Below, piece by piece: positions 54,045 to 62,832 of a DNA stretch of 64,000 nt. A program made the position numbers and the translations under genes. The DNA comes from an uncultured Pelagibacteraceae bacterium (GTDB lineage: Bacteria > Pseudomonadota > Alphaproteobacteria > Pelagibacterales > Pelagibacteraceae): the NCBI GenBank assembly GCA_902596375.1, contig CACJTU010000005.1, forward strand, positions 21,639 to 85,638, written 5' to 3'. The notes under the pieces were generated by a model that was not told the origin of the DNA, did not search any database, and saw nothing but the letters and a program-made list of their open reading frames with translations. How positions within the stretch are numbered: the first letter of the stretch is position 1; the number at the start of each line of letters is the position of its first letter.

Positions 54045-54712
54045 AAGAATTAAAGAATATCAAAAACATATTATTTGATTGTGATGGGGTACTCTATAGT
54101 GATCTTGAAGGAGTATTTGGTCAAGTAAGTAAAAAAATGACTAAATATATTTCGAATAAATTAAATGTAGATTTAAAAGAGGCAAAAGAATTACAAACAA
54201 ATTATTTTCATAAATATAACACTAGTCTTAATGGTTTAATGATACATCACGATATACCTCCTAGAGAATTTTTAGACTATGTGCATGATATTAATTTAGA
54301 TTTTTTAGAAAAAGATACTGCTTTAAGGAATGAGCTTGAAAATATTAATCTAAACAAATTTGTCTTTACAAATGGCAGTAAAGAACATGTTAAAAATATT
54401 ACTACTCACTTAGGAATTGATGATCAATTTGACGGTGTATTTGATATTGTTGATGCTGAGTACAGCCCAAAACCTGAGGCAAAAGCATTTGATCTGATGG
54501 TCAAAAAATTTCAAATTGATCCAACTGAGACACTTTATATTGAAGATATCGCAAAAAACTTATCTATAGGAAAAGAAAGAGGAGCAAAAACAGTTTGGTT
54601 AATCAATGATGAATACTGGGGGAAAAAAGAGTCTGATGAAGAGTATATTGATTACAAAATTGAAAATCTTTCTTTATTTTTAAAAGAAATAAGGTTATTA
54701 AAAAACTCATAA
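54041..54712 (+). CDS. HAD-family hydrolase (pyrimidine 5'-nucleotidase type)
   Basis: A 223-residue haloacid dehalogenase-type phosphatase. Motif I is ILFDCDGVLYS (residues 10-20) with nucleophile Asp14, motif II FVFTNGSKEHV near 107, motif III Lys in YSPKPEAKAF and motif IV TLYIEDIAKNLSIGKERG. The pattern is that of the SDT1/pyrimidine nucleotidase group, which dephosphorylates UMP or CMP. With the local CMP kinase lost, such an activity would be a route for CMP; that link is inference. It lies between argB and dapD. Confidence 0.88.
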   Translation: MKELKNIKNILFDCDGVLYSDLEGVFGQVSKKMTKYISNKLNVDLKEAKELQTNYFHKYNTSLNGLMIHHDIPPREFLDYVHDINLDFLEKDTALRNELENINLNKFVFTNGSKEHVKNITTHLGIDDQFDGVFDIVDAEYSPKPEAKAFDLMVKKFQIDPTETLYIEDIAKNLSIGKERGAKTVWLINDEYWGKKESDEEYIDYKIENLSLFLKEIRLLKNS

Positions 54713-54716
54713 AACT

Positions 54717-55544
54717 ATGAGTATTGAGAAAATTATAAATGACGCTTGGGAAAATAAAGACCAAGTAAGTCAAAATTCAGATAAATCTTTAAAGGATGCT
54801 GTTAATCGGATTATTGATGATTTAGACGGTGGAAAAGCAAGAGTAGCCGAAAAGATCAATGGTGAATGGGTTACACATCAACATCTAAAAAAAGCTATCA
54901 TGTTAAGCTTTAGAATGTACCCAATGGAAAATTTAAATGGTCCATACAGTAGCTGGTATGACAAAGCTCATTTACTTAAAGGAAAAACAGCTGGATGGAC
55001 AAAAGAAGATCATGAAAAAGCTGGTTTTAGAATGGTGCCTAATTCACCTGTAAGAAAAGGATCATTTGTTGGAAAGAATGCAGTTTTGATGCCATGTTAT
55101 GTAAATATTGGTGCTTATATTGATGAAGGAACAATGATGGATACATTTAGTCGTGCAGGAAGTTGTTGTCAGATTGGAAAAAATTGTCATATCTCAGCTG
55201 GTACTGGAGTTGGAGGAGTATTAGAACCTGCTCAAGCATTACCTACAATTATTGAAGACAATGTTTTCTTAGGAGCAATGTCAGAAGTAGTAGAAGGTGT
55301 AATAGTTGGAGAAGGCTCTGTCCTGAGTATGGGAATGTATATTGGACAATCAACAAAAATTGTTAATAGAAAAACTGGTGAAATAACTTATGGAAAAATC
55401 CCACCCTATTCAGTGGTAGTTCCAGGATCCTTGCCGGATAAAAACAATCCACAAGCGCCATCTTTGTATTGTGCGGTAATAATTAAACAAGTTGATGAAA
55501 AAACAAGATCAAAAACATCAGTTAACGATCTTTTAAGAGATTAA
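54717..55544 (+). CDS. dapD: Tetrahydrodipicolinate N-succinyltransferase
   Basis: A step of lysine and diaminopimelate synthesis. The 275-residue left-handed beta-helix enzyme has RMVPNSPVRKGSFVGKNAVLMPCYVNIGAYIDEGTMMDT, hexapeptide repeats through ISAGTGVGGVLEP, and AVIIKQVDEKTRSKTSVNDLLR at the end. It starts 4 bases after the HAD gene and precedes dapE by 2 bases. The length and sequence are normal. Confidence 0.96.
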   Translation: MSIEKIINDAWENKDQVSQNSDKSLKDAVNRIIDDLDGGKARVAEKINGEWVTHQHLKKAIMLSFRMYPMENLNGPYSSWYDKAHLLKGKTAGWTKEDHEKAGFRMVPNSPVRKGSFVGKNAVLMPCYVNIGAYIDEGTMMDTFSRAGSCCQIGKNCHISAGTGVGGVLEPAQALPTIIEDNVFLGAMSEVVEGVIVGEGSVLSMGMYIGQSTKIVNRKTGEITYGKIPPYSVVVPGSLPDKNNPQAPSLYCAVIIKQVDEKTRSKTSVNDLLRD

Positions 55545-55546
55545 AC

Positions 55547-56704
55547 ATGCCAACAATAAATGAATTAAAATTAGCTAAAGAGCTAATTAGGTTTCCATCT
55601 GTTACAAAAACTGATGCTGGTGTAATTAAATTTTTAGAAAAAAAATTAAAAAAACTTGGCTTTAAAACTAAAATACTCGAGTTCAAAGATAAAAATAGTT
55701 ATCCTGTAAAAAATCTTTATGCAAGACTTGGTACCACAAGTCCAAATTTTTGTTATGCAGGCCATTTGGATGTAGTACCACCTGGTAATTTAAATGATTG
55801 GACTGTTAATCCCTTTAAACCTGCAGTTAAGAAAGGATACTTAATTGGCAGAGGTGCAAATGACATGAAAAGTTCAATAGCTGCATTTGTTACTGCGGTA
55901 AGTAACTTTTCTGAGGTAAACAAAAAATTTGGTGGCTCCATCAGCCTTCTAATTACTGGAGACGAAGAAGGAATTGCAATTAATGGGACGAAAAAAGTTG
56001 TTGAGTATTTGAGAAAAAGAAAAGAAAAAATAGATTTTTGTTTAGTGGGAGAACCTACTAATCCAAATAAATTAGGAGAAATGATTAAAATCGGTCGTAG
56101 GGGTAGTATGAATGGAAAATTGTCTATCATTGGTATTCAAGGTCATGTAGCTTACCCTAACAGAGCAAACAATCCATCTACATCTTTAGTCCAAATACTA
56201 AAAGAGTTGAAAGAAATTAAATTTGATAAAGGAACAAAAGATTTTCAACCTACAAATTTAGAAATAACAAAAATTAATATTGATAATTCAGCTGATAATG
56301 TAATTCCAGGATTAGCTAGTGCATCCTTTAATATTAGATTTAATAACAAACACACATCTTACAAATTAAAAAACAAAATTAATAAAATAATAAAACAAAT
56401 TTGTAATAAAAATAAATCAAAATATAAAATTGAATATAGTGTTTCTGGTGAGGCTTTTTTAACTAAGCCTAACAGAACCACATTTATGATACAAAATATA
56501 ATTAAGAAAATTACTAAAATTAAACCACAGCTATCTACAACTGGTGGTACATCAGATGCAAGATTTATAAGAAAAATAGCTCCATGTTTAGAATTTGGAT
56601 TAGTGGGAAAAACTATGCATAAGGTAGGAGAATGTGTGTCCTTATCTGATTTAAAAAGATTGACTTTAATTTATACTAAAATCTTAGATAACTACTTTAA
56701 GTGA
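55547..56704 (+). CDS. dapE: Succinyl-diaminopimelate desuccinylase
   Basis: An M20-family zinc enzyme of 385 residues. CYAGHLDVVPPGN (zinc His and Asp), LIGRGANDMKSSIAAFVTA (bridging Asp) and LITGDEEGIAINGTKKV (catalytic Glu pair) are intact. VGEPTNPNKLGEMIKIGRRGSMNGKL and TTGGTSDARFI follow. It overlaps the next gene by 4 bases. With dapD upstream it gives a dapDE unit. Confidence 0.95.
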   Translation: MPTINELKLAKELIRFPSVTKTDAGVIKFLEKKLKKLGFKTKILEFKDKNSYPVKNLYARLGTTSPNFCYAGHLDVVPPGNLNDWTVNPFKPAVKKGYLIGRGANDMKSSIAAFVTAVSNFSEVNKKFGGSISLLITGDEEGIAINGTKKVVEYLRKRKEKIDFCLVGEPTNPNKLGEMIKIGRRGSMNGKLSIIGIQGHVAYPNRANNPSTSLVQILKELKEIKFDKGTKDFQPTNLEITKINIDNSADNVIPGLASASFNIRFNNKHTSYKLKNKINKIIKQICNKNKSKYKIEYSVSGEAFLTKPNRTTFMIQNIIKKITKIKPQLSTTGGTSDARFIRKIAPCLEFGLVGKTMHKVGECVSLSDLKRLTLIYTKILDNYFK

Positions 56705-57630
56705 AAACTGGTTTAATTACATCAGATACATCTCAAAATCATGATACAGGTCCTGGGCATCCAGAGCAAATAGCAAGAGTATCAGTCATAATAGAAAATT
56801 TTAAAAAACTTAATAATAAAAATCTTATATGGAAGAAACCATCTAAAGTTTCAGATGATATTCTATTAACCACACATGAAAGTAATTATTTAAATTTAGT
56901 AAAAAGTTCTTTTCCAAAAAAAGGATTTTCTTCACTTGATGGTGATACAATCATTTCACCTGGAAGCAAAGATGCAACTTTCGATGCAGTTGGATCAATA
57001 ATTACTGCAATTGATGGAGTAGAAAAAAAAGAATTTAGAAATGCATTTTGTGGTGTTCGACCTCCTGGACATCATAGCTCACAAAATAAGGCTGCTGGTT
57101 TTTGCATTTTAAATTCAGTAAGTATTGGTGCAAATTATTTGTTAAAAAAATATGAATATAAGAAAGTTGCAATAATAGATTTTGATGTACATCATGGAAA
57201 TGGAACACAGGATATTTTTTATGAAAATGAAAATGTTCTTTTTATATCAACTCATCAATATCCCTACTACCCAGGAACTGGTTCTGAACAAGAAAGAGGT
57301 AAATTTAACAATATCTTTAATATACCTTTGCCAGCTGGCATAAGTTCAGAAGAATATTTAAACGTATTTGACCGTGTATTAAAAAAATTAGAGGAGTTTA
57401 GACCAGAGTTTATATTAATTAGCGCTGGTTTTGACGCCCATGAAGACGACCCCCTCGCTCAATTTAATTTAAAAACAGAGGATTATTTTACTATTACTAA
57501 AAGAGTATTAGAGGCTTCTAAAAAGTTTTGTAATGGAAAAGTTGTTTCAATTTTAGAGGGCGGTTATGACCTAAACGCACTTCGAGACAGCACTAAAAGA
57601 CATGTTGATGCTCTTTTAGAATTTAATTGA
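56701..57630 (+). CDS. Histone deacetylase-family hydrolase
   Basis: A 309-residue arginase-fold deacetylase. GLITSDTSQNHDTGPGHPEQIARV opens it. RPPGHHSSQNKAAGFCILNSVSIG (near 120) carries the active His pair, AIIDFDVHHGNGTQDIFYEN the zinc Asp and His, and ISAGFDAHEDDPLAQ the second zinc Asp. Bacterial members act on acetylpolyamines or other acetyl-amides. The start is a GTG at 56701, overlapping dapE by 4 bases. It sits beside a SET-domain gene, an unusual pair of chromatin-type enzymes in a very small genome. Confidence 0.9.
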   Translation: MKTGLITSDTSQNHDTGPGHPEQIARVSVIIENFKKLNNKNLIWKKPSKVSDDILLTTHESNYLNLVKSSFPKKGFSSLDGDTIISPGSKDATFDAVGSIITAIDGVEKKEFRNAFCGVRPPGHHSSQNKAAGFCILNSVSIGANYLLKKYEYKKVAIIDFDVHHGNGTQDIFYENENVLFISTHQYPYYPGTGSEQERGKFNNIFNIPLPAGISSEEYLNVFDRVLKKLEEFRPEFILISAGFDAHEDDPLAQFNLKTEDYFTITKRVLEASKKFCNGKVVSILEGGYDLNALRDSTKRHVDALLEFN

Positions 57631-57663
57631 TAAATCTTAATAAAACTCTAAATAAAAATCTTC

Positions 57664-58155
57664 ATGAAATTATATAAAATAAAAAAGTCTGGAATTGATA
57701 ATAAAGGTAGAGGACTTTATGCAACTCGAGACATTAAAGAGGGAACCAAAATAATTGACTATGTCGGAAAACTTATAACAAAAAAACAAACACAAGATTC
57801 TGATAAGTACGATAATAGTAAACCAATATATTTATTCACAATAAATAAAAGATACGATCTAGATGGAGATTTTCCATGGAATACTGCAGGTTTAATCAAT
57901 CATTCTTGTGATAATAATTGTGATTACGATGGAAAGGGATTGAAAATTTGGGTCAAAGCAATCAAAGATATTAAAAAAGGTGAGGAGTTTACCTGTGATT
58001 ATGGATTTGGTTATGATGAAAACTACAAACAATTTCCTTGTAAATGTAAATCAAAAAACTGTTGTGGATATATTGTAAGAGCTGAGTCTAGATGGCGAAT
58101 AAATAAAAAGTTTGCTATGAGCAATAAAAATAAATTAATAAAGAACTCTAAATAA
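57664..58155 (+). CDS. SET-domain lysine methyltransferase-like protein
   Basis: A 163-residue SET protein. GRGLYATRDIKEGTKIIDYVG is the N-terminal SET motif, GLINHSCDNNCDY the SAM/substrate core (NHS/C), and GEEFTCDYGFGYDENYKQFPCKCKSKNCCGYI a post-SET-like region with C-x-C-x4-C. Eukaryotic homologues methylate histones; bacterial substrates are mostly unknown. It starts 33 bases after the deacetylase gene and overlaps the convergent truA by 21 bases. Confidence 0.88.
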   Translation: MKLYKIKKSGIDNKGRGLYATRDIKEGTKIIDYVGKLITKKQTQDSDKYDNSKPIYLFTINKRYDLDGDFPWNTAGLINHSCDNNCDYDGKGLKIWVKAIKDIKKGEEFTCDYGFGYDENYKQFPCKCKSKNCCGYIVRAESRWRINKKFAMSNKNKLIKNSK

Positions 58156-58875
58156 AAATAAACCACTAGGTGGTGCTGGAGGAGCACACAGTGTTCTTTT
58201 TTTTGACTTAAATCTCTTTTCAAAAGTTTTTAAATCCCATTTCTTTTCCCCCAAATATTTTAAACAACCAACCATAGATCTGACCTGATGTTGTAAAAAA
58301 GATTGAGAACTAAATTGAAATTCAATTTTGTTTTTTGATGATTTAATATTTATTGATTTTATAGTTTTAATTGGACTTTTAGCGTGACAACTTGATGATC
58401 TAAAAGTTGAATAATCATGAGTTCCTAATAACTTTTTTGCACCCTTTTTCATTAATTCTAAATTTAAAGACTTACGAACATGCCATGCTCTATTTTTTTC
58501 AATTATTGGTTGGCTTATTTGATTAAAAATAAAGTATTTATAAATTCTTTGTTTTGCCGAAAATCTAGCATGAAATTTATTATTTCTTTTTTTAATATTT
58601 TTAATTGCAATGTCTTTTAAATTTAAAAAATGATTTATAGATTTTAAAAATTTGATTGTATCAATTATTTTATTTTTGCAATCAAAGTGCGCAGATTGCT
58701 CAAATGCATGAACCCCAGCATCAGTTCTTCCTTGACCATATAAAACAATTTTTTCTTTTAATAACTTTGATAATTTTTCTTGGATTAATCCTTGAATAGT
58801 TGGACCTTTTTTTTGAATTTGCCATCCTCTAAAATTTGTCCCTACATACTCAATAAGTATTTGGTATCTGTTCAT
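58135..58875 (-). CDS. truA: tRNA pseudouridine synthase A
   Basis: Modifies positions 38-40 of tRNA anticodon arms. The 246-residue protein starts YQILIEYVGTNFRGWQIQ and has YGQGRTDAGVHAFEQ with the catalytic Asp, KQRIYKYFIFN, TFRSSSCHAKSPIKTI and FLQHQVRSMVGCL, all family segments. It is the last gene of def-fmt-truA, sharing one base with the fmt stop, and ends inside the convergent SET-domain gene. Confidence 0.95.
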   Translation of the reverse strand: MNRYQILIEYVGTNFRGWQIQKKGPTIQGLIQEKLSKLLKEKIVLYGQGRTDAGVHAFEQSAHFDCKNKIIDTIKFLKSINHFLNLKDIAIKNIKKRNNKFHARFSAKQRIYKYFIFNQISQPIIEKNRAWHVRKSLNLELMKKGAKKLLGTHDYSTFRSSSCHAKSPIKTIKSINIKSSKNKIEFQFSSQSFLQHQVRSMVGCLKYLGEKKWDLKTFEKRFKSKKRTLCAPPAPPSGLFLFRVLY

Positions 58876-59798
58876 TATAAAAGTAAACCTTTTTTAATTT
58901 GTGTTCCTAAAACAAATTCTCCAATACTTTGAGGCTTTTTTCCTTGCCTTTGAATTTCTTTAATTTTTATTGATTTTTTATCTCCACACGAAATTTCTAA
59001 ATGGTCAGATAAAACCTCGCCTGGTTTTCCCTGTGCTTGTCCAATTTCTGCTTTTAATATTTTATATCTCTCACCGTTAAACATGAAATAAGCACCTGGA
59101 ACTGGATAAAGTCCATTTATTTTACCAATTATAATTTTAGCATCTTCTTTCCAATTAATCTGACCCTCTAATTTTTGAATTTTTGATGCGTATGTCGCTG
59201 ATGAATGATCTTGTTCTATAAAATTTGCTTTATCCTCACATATATCATCTATATTATCTAGAATTTTCTCTGCAGCCAAACTTGATAGCTTTTCATTAAT
59301 ATCTTCAGCATTTAAATTATTTTCTATATTAATTTTATAAACATTACATACCGGTCCTGTATCTAGTTCCTCCCCTATTTTCATAATACTAATGCCTGTC
59401 TCTTTATCTAAATTCATAATTGATCTTTGAATAGGAGCAGCACCTCTCCATTTTGGAAGAATAGATGCATGTATATTAATAAATCCTTTTTTAGTTAAAT
59501 TTAAATATGACTTTGGTATAATTTGACCATAAGCAACAACTATTGCCAAATCTGCCTCTAAAGATTTAAAATATTCTAATTCATCTAAATTTTCTTTTAA
59601 TGAATTTGGTGTTCTAAATTCTATATTTAAAGTCTCTGAAATTAATTGAATTGGTGACTTGTTAATTTTTTGACCTCTTTTAGATTTTTGAGGGGGTTGT
59701 GTATAAACACAAGTAATAGGATATCCATTTTGATAAAGTGATTTTAAAATTGGAACAGCGAACATGGGAGTACCCATAAAAACTATTTTTTTTAGCAT
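58875..59798 (-). CDS. fmt: Methionyl-tRNA formyltransferase
   Basis: Formylates initiator Met-tRNA. The 307-residue protein has IVFMGTPMFAVPILKSL, DLAIVVAYGQIIPKSYL and FINIHASILPKWRGAAPIQRSI, which includes the catalytic Asn, His and the SLLPxxRGAAP signature. DTGPVCNVYKI gives the catalytic Asp, and the C-terminal OB-like domain is present. It lies between def and truA, 3 bases after def. Confidence 0.96.
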   Translation of the reverse strand: MLKKIVFMGTPMFAVPILKSLYQNGYPITCVYTQPPQKSKRGQKINKSPIQLISETLNIEFRTPNSLKENLDELEYFKSLEADLAIVVAYGQIIPKSYLNLTKKGFINIHASILPKWRGAAPIQRSIMNLDKETGISIMKIGEELDTGPVCNVYKINIENNLNAEDINEKLSSLAAEKILDNIDDICEDKANFIEQDHSSATYASKIQKLEGQINWKEDAKIIIGKINGLYPVPGAYFMFNGERYKILKAEIGQAQGKPGEVLSDHLEISCGDKKSIKIKEIQRQGKKPQSIGEFVLGTQIKKGLLL

Positions 59799-59801
59799 TG
59801 A

Positions 59802-60320
59802 TTAAGCTTCTGCAGAAGTAGATTTTAATTTTGATAATTTTTTAATTATCATTGACCTTTTTAATTTTGAAAGATAATCAATAAATAGGACTCCCTCTAA
59901 ATGGTCCATCTCGTGCTGAATACATGTTGCCAGAAGACCATCGGCCTTTAGCAATTTCTTTTCTCCATCGTAATCAAGATATTCTACTTCACACTTACTA
60001 GGTCTATCAATTTCTGCAAACTGATTTGGCACAGAAAGACATCCTTCCTCATAAGTTGCTTTTTTTGGATCTTTATTTTTGATAACCGGATTTACGAAAT
60101 ATCTCGGCTCTTTTTTACTCTCATCTTTACTTATGTCCATAACAATAATTCTCTTTGGTATACCAACTTGTATCGCCGCTAAACCAATTCCGTTTGCGTC
60201 ATACATTGTCTCAAGCATATCATCCATCAATTTTTGCTCTTCTTTACCAACACTATTGACTGGTTTAGAAATTTGCCTAAGTAATTTATTAGGTTCTGTT
60301 ATTATAGTTCTGATAGCCAT
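59802..60320 (-). CDS. def: Peptide deformylase
   Basis: Removes the N-formyl group from new proteins. The 172-residue metalloenzyme has the three motifs: GIGLAAIQVGIPKRI, EEGCLSVPNQ (metal Cys), and CIQHEMDHLEGVLFID (QHExDH). The def-fmt-truA operon is typical of alphaproteobacteria. Its start lies 21 bases after the large exported unknown gene's stop. Confidence 0.96.
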   Translation of the reverse strand: MAIRTIITEPNKLLRQISKPVNSVGKEEQKLMDDMLETMYDANGIGLAAIQVGIPKRIIVMDISKDESKKEPRYFVNPVIKNKDPKKATYEEGCLSVPNQFAEIDRPSKCEVEYLDYDGEKKLLKADGLLATCIQHEMDHLEGVLFIDYLSKLKRSMIIKKLSKLKSTSAEA

Positions 60321-60341
60321 AACTTGATTTTATTATAATTT

Positions 60342-62105
60342 TTATACTTTTAAAGGAAGAACTTTTAGCAATAGTTTGTTTCTAATTAAATCAACATTTA
60401 ATTGATTTAAAGTATTGATAATAAAATAAACTGTATCTTCATCAATATTTTCAATTTTGTCAGGCCCAATTACCTCAATTATTCTCAACAATGCAGCACC
60501 AATCTCATTATTGTCTATCATTGTTTGAATATCTGCAGGCATTTCTGATTGATTTACCTCATATAGACCCTCATATTTTTTTGAAATTTCAACTCCATCA
60601 GATTTAAGCGCCTCTAAAAAAATTATATCTTTTTTCGATAAAAAATATTTTTTATCCTTTTTAATTTTCTTTAAAAATTTGTCTAAATCTTCCTCAATTT
60701 TAGATTTTGCATAGTCTCCATTGAAATAATTTATAAGTTTTGATTGATGTAAAATTTTATTATTATATTTAATCTTTTTATCTACTGTCTCTTTCTCATT
60801 TAAATTGCTATTATAAAATGTTGTAAAATTTGATGGGACATCTTCGACATTAATTTCACCTAAAAATTTTTTTAATTCCAAATCAAAGGCATCACCTATT
60901 TCATCAGATATAAATAGATCCTTTAATATCTTTATAAATTCTAATTTAATTTTTGGTTCTTCAGTTAAAAGAGTTCTTTGATATAAAAGAGCGCGTCCCT
61001 CGATTGAAGATAGGGATTTATATGCCTCTTTTGCATTTAAAAATTGATTAATATTAAATTGGAATTTTTTATAAAATTCGAATAACTCCTCTTCAGAATA
61101 ATTTTTATCATTAACAGCTTTTTCTATTGTAGAAATTTTTTCTACATCAGTAATCTCTATATCTTGAATTTTAAAAAGTAAATTAGCAGCTGAAAGATAT
61201 TTCCAAATTATTTTAGGTGTATCTTCACTTGGTTCATAAGAAAACTCAGGGTTAGTTCTATGAGCTAAATGAAAATCTAAAATTGAATTTATTGATATTT
61301 CTTTATCTGCCTCATCTAAATATCCAAATAAATAATTTATTTTGTTTTCAAAATAACTATCTTCGAAACCTAACTCTTTTTTTAAATCCAAGATTAATTG
61401 AGCCTCTTCATTTTTTCCATAATTGATTAAACAATATAAGTTAAATTTTGATAGATATTCATCTTGAATGGGTTCAGAATTTTTAGAAAAAATCTCACAT
61501 GATTTTTTTATGTTTGATTCTGATAAATAAGTATCTACCAAATATCTCGCTAAATTTGGAAGTAAATTTATTATTTGATTTTTAATTAAATATTCTTCTA
61601 TTAATTCTAAGTTTGCATCTTTTATTAACCAATCAGATTTAAAGCTCATAAATTCTTGCTCAGTAATATTTTGGGTTGGAGAATAAGCATTTGTTAATAA
61701 AGATATATGCATTATATCAGATGCATCTTCTGAAAGATTAAACTTATTAATATTCTGAAATAAATTTTTTAATTTGGTTCCGTCCGAATTTGACCACATA
61801 TCCATACTCAGCCCGTATTCACTAGGGTCGTATAACCCAACAATTTTAATTTCTTTTGTTGAAAATTCTTTGTCTAGTTTAATTGTATCTGTTTGTTTAT
61901 TTGTTTGTAATTCGTAAACACTATTTTGAGTAGTGACACTAGAATCTTCACTTGAAATATTTGTTTCAGAAATCACCTGATTATCTTTTTTTTCTATATT
62001 CCAAATATCAATTGGTTTCTCTTCTGCAAATACAGGTATAAAAAAAATAAGACAAACTAATGTAATTGAAAGATTTTTCTTATTTAACAATTTTAAAATT
62101 TTCAT
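60342..62105 (-). CDS. Large exported protein of unknown function
   Basis: A protein of 587 residues from the ATG at 62105. Residues 1-27 (KILKLLNKKNLSITLVCLIFFIPVFAEE) form a clear signal peptide with an AEE cleavage region, so it is periplasmic or outer-membrane bound. A polar Ser/Thr/Gln-rich stretch to about residue 75 precedes a long helical body rich in Lys, Asn, Ile and Glu, which might be a helical-repeat solenoid. I recognise no family. The frame extends 15 residues further upstream without a better signal peptide. It overlaps the 60-residue membrane protein by 26 bases. Confidence 0.8.
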   Translation of the reverse strand: MKILKLLNKKNLSITLVCLIFFIPVFAEEKPIDIWNIEKKDNQVISETNISSEDSSVTTQNSVYELQTNKQTDTIKLDKEFSTKEIKIVGLYDPSEYGLSMDMWSNSDGTKLKNLFQNINKFNLSEDASDIMHISLLTNAYSPTQNITEQEFMSFKSDWLIKDANLELIEEYLIKNQIINLLPNLARYLVDTYLSESNIKKSCEIFSKNSEPIQDEYLSKFNLYCLINYGKNEEAQLILDLKKELGFEDSYFENKINYLFGYLDEADKEISINSILDFHLAHRTNPEFSYEPSEDTPKIIWKYLSAANLLFKIQDIEITDVEKISTIEKAVNDKNYSEEELFEFYKKFQFNINQFLNAKEAYKSLSSIEGRALLYQRTLLTEEPKIKLEFIKILKDLFISDEIGDAFDLELKKFLGEINVEDVPSNFTTFYNSNLNEKETVDKKIKYNNKILHQSKLINYFNGDYAKSKIEEDLDKFLKKIKKDKKYFLSKKDIIFLEALKSDGVEISKKYEGLYEVNQSEMPADIQTMIDNNEIGAALLRIIEVIGPDKIENIDEDTVYFIINTLNQLNVDLIRNKLLLKVLPLKV

Positions 62106-62262
62106 TTGGAATAATTTTTTCAATTTCTTTTTTAGGTGCAGGAAAATCAATTGTACTTAGAAAAAAAATAATGCCTAAAATAACCCCTAATCCAATTATA
62201 GATTTAATCACAAGTCCTATGATACTTGCTTTGCCTGAACTTGTGTTTTTAATGAATTGCAT
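62080..62262 (-). CDS. Small single-pass membrane protein
   Basis: A 60-residue protein. Residues about 14-36 (ASIIGLVIKSIIGLGVILGIIFFLS) form one membrane helix, with a charged N-terminus and a basic/acidic tail (PKKEIEKIIPNENFKIVK). It precedes and overlaps the large exported unknown gene by 26 bases, so the two are likely co-translated partners. The sequence reads as true protein, not a shadow: the opposite-strand frame here is interrupted. It is divergent from aroK. Confidence 0.65.
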   Translation of the reverse strand: MQFIKNTSSGKASIIGLVIKSIIGLGVILGIIFFLSTIDFPAPKKEIEKIIPNENFKIVK

Positions 62263-62319
62263 ATACTTTTAGATAATTTCAAATTAAGACATATTTATGT
62301 TTTTTCAATAAAGAAACTT

Positions 62320-62832
62320 ATGAAATCAAAAGAAAATCTAGTTTTTTTAGGGATGATGGGTTCTGGTAAGAGCTCTATTGGATCTTTAGTAGCTAAGAAA
62401 TTAAAATTAAATTTTATCGATATTGATAAAGAAATTGAAAAAAATTTAAATATTACAATAAAAAAAATCTTTGAAGTTAAGGGTGAGAATTATTTTAGAA
62501 AAATTGAAGAACAAACAACTTTAAAAAAACTTAAATTAAGCTCTACTGTGATTTCACTTGGTGGGGGAGCTTTTACAAATAACAATATTAGGAAAGAAAT
62601 TTTAAAAAATCATTTATCTTTTTGGCTAAATTGGGATGATAAAATATTGTTAAATAGAATTAAAAATAGTAAAAAAAGACCATTAGCGATTAATGCAACA
62701 GATACTGAGTTAATTGATTTAATTAAGAAACGATCTAACATTTATTCTAAAGCTTTGTATGAGATAAAGTGTGATAATCTTACTAAAATTGAAATAGTAA
62801 AAAAAATTGTAGAAATTTATGAAACAAACTAG
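62320..62832 (+). CDS. aroK: Shikimate kinase
   Basis: Phosphorylates shikimate. The 170-residue kinase has the P-loop GMMGSGKSS (residues 11-19), FIDIDKEIEK (DxD), IKKIFEVKGENYFRKIE, LGGGAFTNNN (GGG) and RPLA near 117. I chose the ATG at 62320 (MKSKENLVFLG), since the 21 codons upstream show no family match and cross the divergent promoter. It overlaps aroB by 14 bases, giving an aroKB unit. Confidence 0.95.
   Translation: MKSKENLVFLGMMGSGKSSIGSLVAKKLKLNFIDIDKEIEKNLNITIKKIFEVKGENYFRKIEEQTTLKKLKLSSTVISLGGGAFTNNNIRKEILKNHLSFWLNWDDKILLNRIKNSKKRPLAINATDTELIDLIKKRSNIYSKALYEIKCDNLTKIEIVKKIVEIYETN

Noticed and set aside
62257-62319. Longer aroK start
   Set aside because: The extra 21 codons precede the conserved KENLVFLGMMGSGKSS start and overlap the divergent small membrane-protein gene.
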